From assembly GCA_014859985.1 (NCBI GenBank), contig JACZKN010000267.1, positions 1-5,638 on the forward strand: 5,638 bases of DNA, written 5' to 3'. Shown piece by piece: positions 5,288 through 5,638 of this stretch. The position numbers and the translations under genes were made by a program. The first letter of the stretch is position 1; every line of letters begins with the position of its first letter. Source of the DNA: Candidatus Krumholzibacteriia bacterium (GTDB taxonomy: Bacteria; Krumholzibacteriota; Krumholzibacteriia; LZORAL124-64-63). Under the pieces are notes generated by a model. It ran no database searches and was not told the DNA's origin. It worked only from the letters and a program-made list of their open reading frames with translations.

Positions 5288-5638
5288 CTATTCCCCCACG
5301 GGCTGCCGGGTCAGGTACACCTCGCGGGCCACCTGGCGCGCCGGCAGCGCCCCCGCCCGCTCCACCTGGCGCTGGCCGCGGCCGCTGGCCAGGTGGGTGA
5401 TGAACTTGGCTCCCTCAAAATCACCCGTACCGACGCAGGCCGCCAGCAGCAGGTGGTGCAGGGGGTAGTCACCCGAGGCGACGGCCTCCCGCGTGGGCGC
5501 CGCCGGCGCGGCGTCCGCCGCGGCCCGCAGGCTCAGGATTCGTGCCGCGGTCACGGGCAGGCCGAGGGCGTCGGTGGGAACGGTCAGGGTGCTCACCAGG
5601 CCCCAGGCCGAGTCGTCGGCGGCCACGGCCGCGGCCAC
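5288..5638 (-). CDS. PstS-like periplasmic substrate-binding protein, C-terminal part (cut by window edge)
   Basis: Only the last 116-117 residues are present. The frame is still open at the window edge, and the GTG there is more likely an internal Val than a start. The fragment fits the C-terminal lobe of PstS/PBP-like phosphate-binding proteins. ADDSAWGLVSTL resembles the 'xxGAIGYV' strand-turn. SGDYPLHHLLLAACVG matches the conserved 'G.YPL.R.L' element. FEGAKFITHLASGRGQRQVERAGALPA matches the 'A..F..F..S..GQ..V...G..P' end typical of the family. PstS-type proteins are usually about 270-350 residues, so the signal peptide and most binding residues lie outside the window. The stop is 12 bases from the TPR gene start, which suggests cotranscription. 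No pstC, pstA, pstB or phoU is visible in this window. The ligand, phosphate or something else, cannot be decided from this fragment. Confidence 0.72.
   Translation of the reverse strand: MAAAVAADDSAWGLVSTLTVPTDALGLPVTAARILSLRAAADAAPAAPTREAVASGDYPLHHLLLAACVGTGDFEGAKFITHLASGRGQRQVERAGALPARQVAREVYLTRQPVGE

Noticed and set aside
5636..5638. GTG at the window edge as a start codon for a 116-residue protein
   Set aside because: The fragment matches only the C-terminal part of a PstS-like protein and the frame is open to the edge, so the gene continues outside the window.

Overview
The window is very GC-rich (roughly 70% by eye, with strong G/C preference at third codon positions). It comes from a Gram-negative bacterium, because it encodes a complete inner-membrane energy-transduction set: an ExbB-type channel, two ExbD-type subunits and a TonB-type transducer. 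The protein styles look closer to the high-GC Fibrobacterota-Chlorobiota-Bacteroidota (FCB)-type and candidate phyla than to Proteobacteria. These are an ExbB with an extra N-terminal helix, paired ExbDs, a TonB with an 'RYTDLGxPPSI'-like segment after its anchor, and an attached TPR protein and PstS-like binding protein. The phylum is inferred from style and cannot be proven here.

Layout. Positions 1-93 hold the leader of a rightward gene, with a good sigma-70-type promoter (28-56). Positions 94-882 (+) encode a DEDDh 3'-5' exonuclease with an ExoX-like C-terminal domain. Five bases further on, a leftward operon ends. In transcription order it reads: the 3' end of a PstS-like periplasmic substrate-binding protein (5638-5288, cut by the window edge), a long exported TPR protein (5275-3392), ExbB (3395-2679), a first ExbD (2675-2235), a second ExbD (2197-1694) and a TonB-family protein (1697-888). 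Junctions are +12, -4, +3, +37 and -4 bases. Two of them are ATGA stop/start overlaps, and most genes have a clear Shine-Dalgarno sequence. No internal promoter or terminator was seen, so all six are probably cotranscribed from a promoter outside the window.

How the genes may work together. ExbB and the ExbDs would form a proton-driven motor, and TonB would carry the force across the periplasm to outer-membrane receptors. The TPR protein is probably a periplasmic scaffold. The PstS-like protein could be a ligand-binding partner, but its role beside a TonB motor is unproven.

The main oddities are the operon composition, a 54-bp perfect direct repeat shared by the two otherwise diverged exbD genes, and an exonuclease start that must be moved 72 bases downstream of the longest open frame. 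No RNA gene, CRISPR array, insertion sequence or att site was seen. There is no gene-free stretch over 300 bases.
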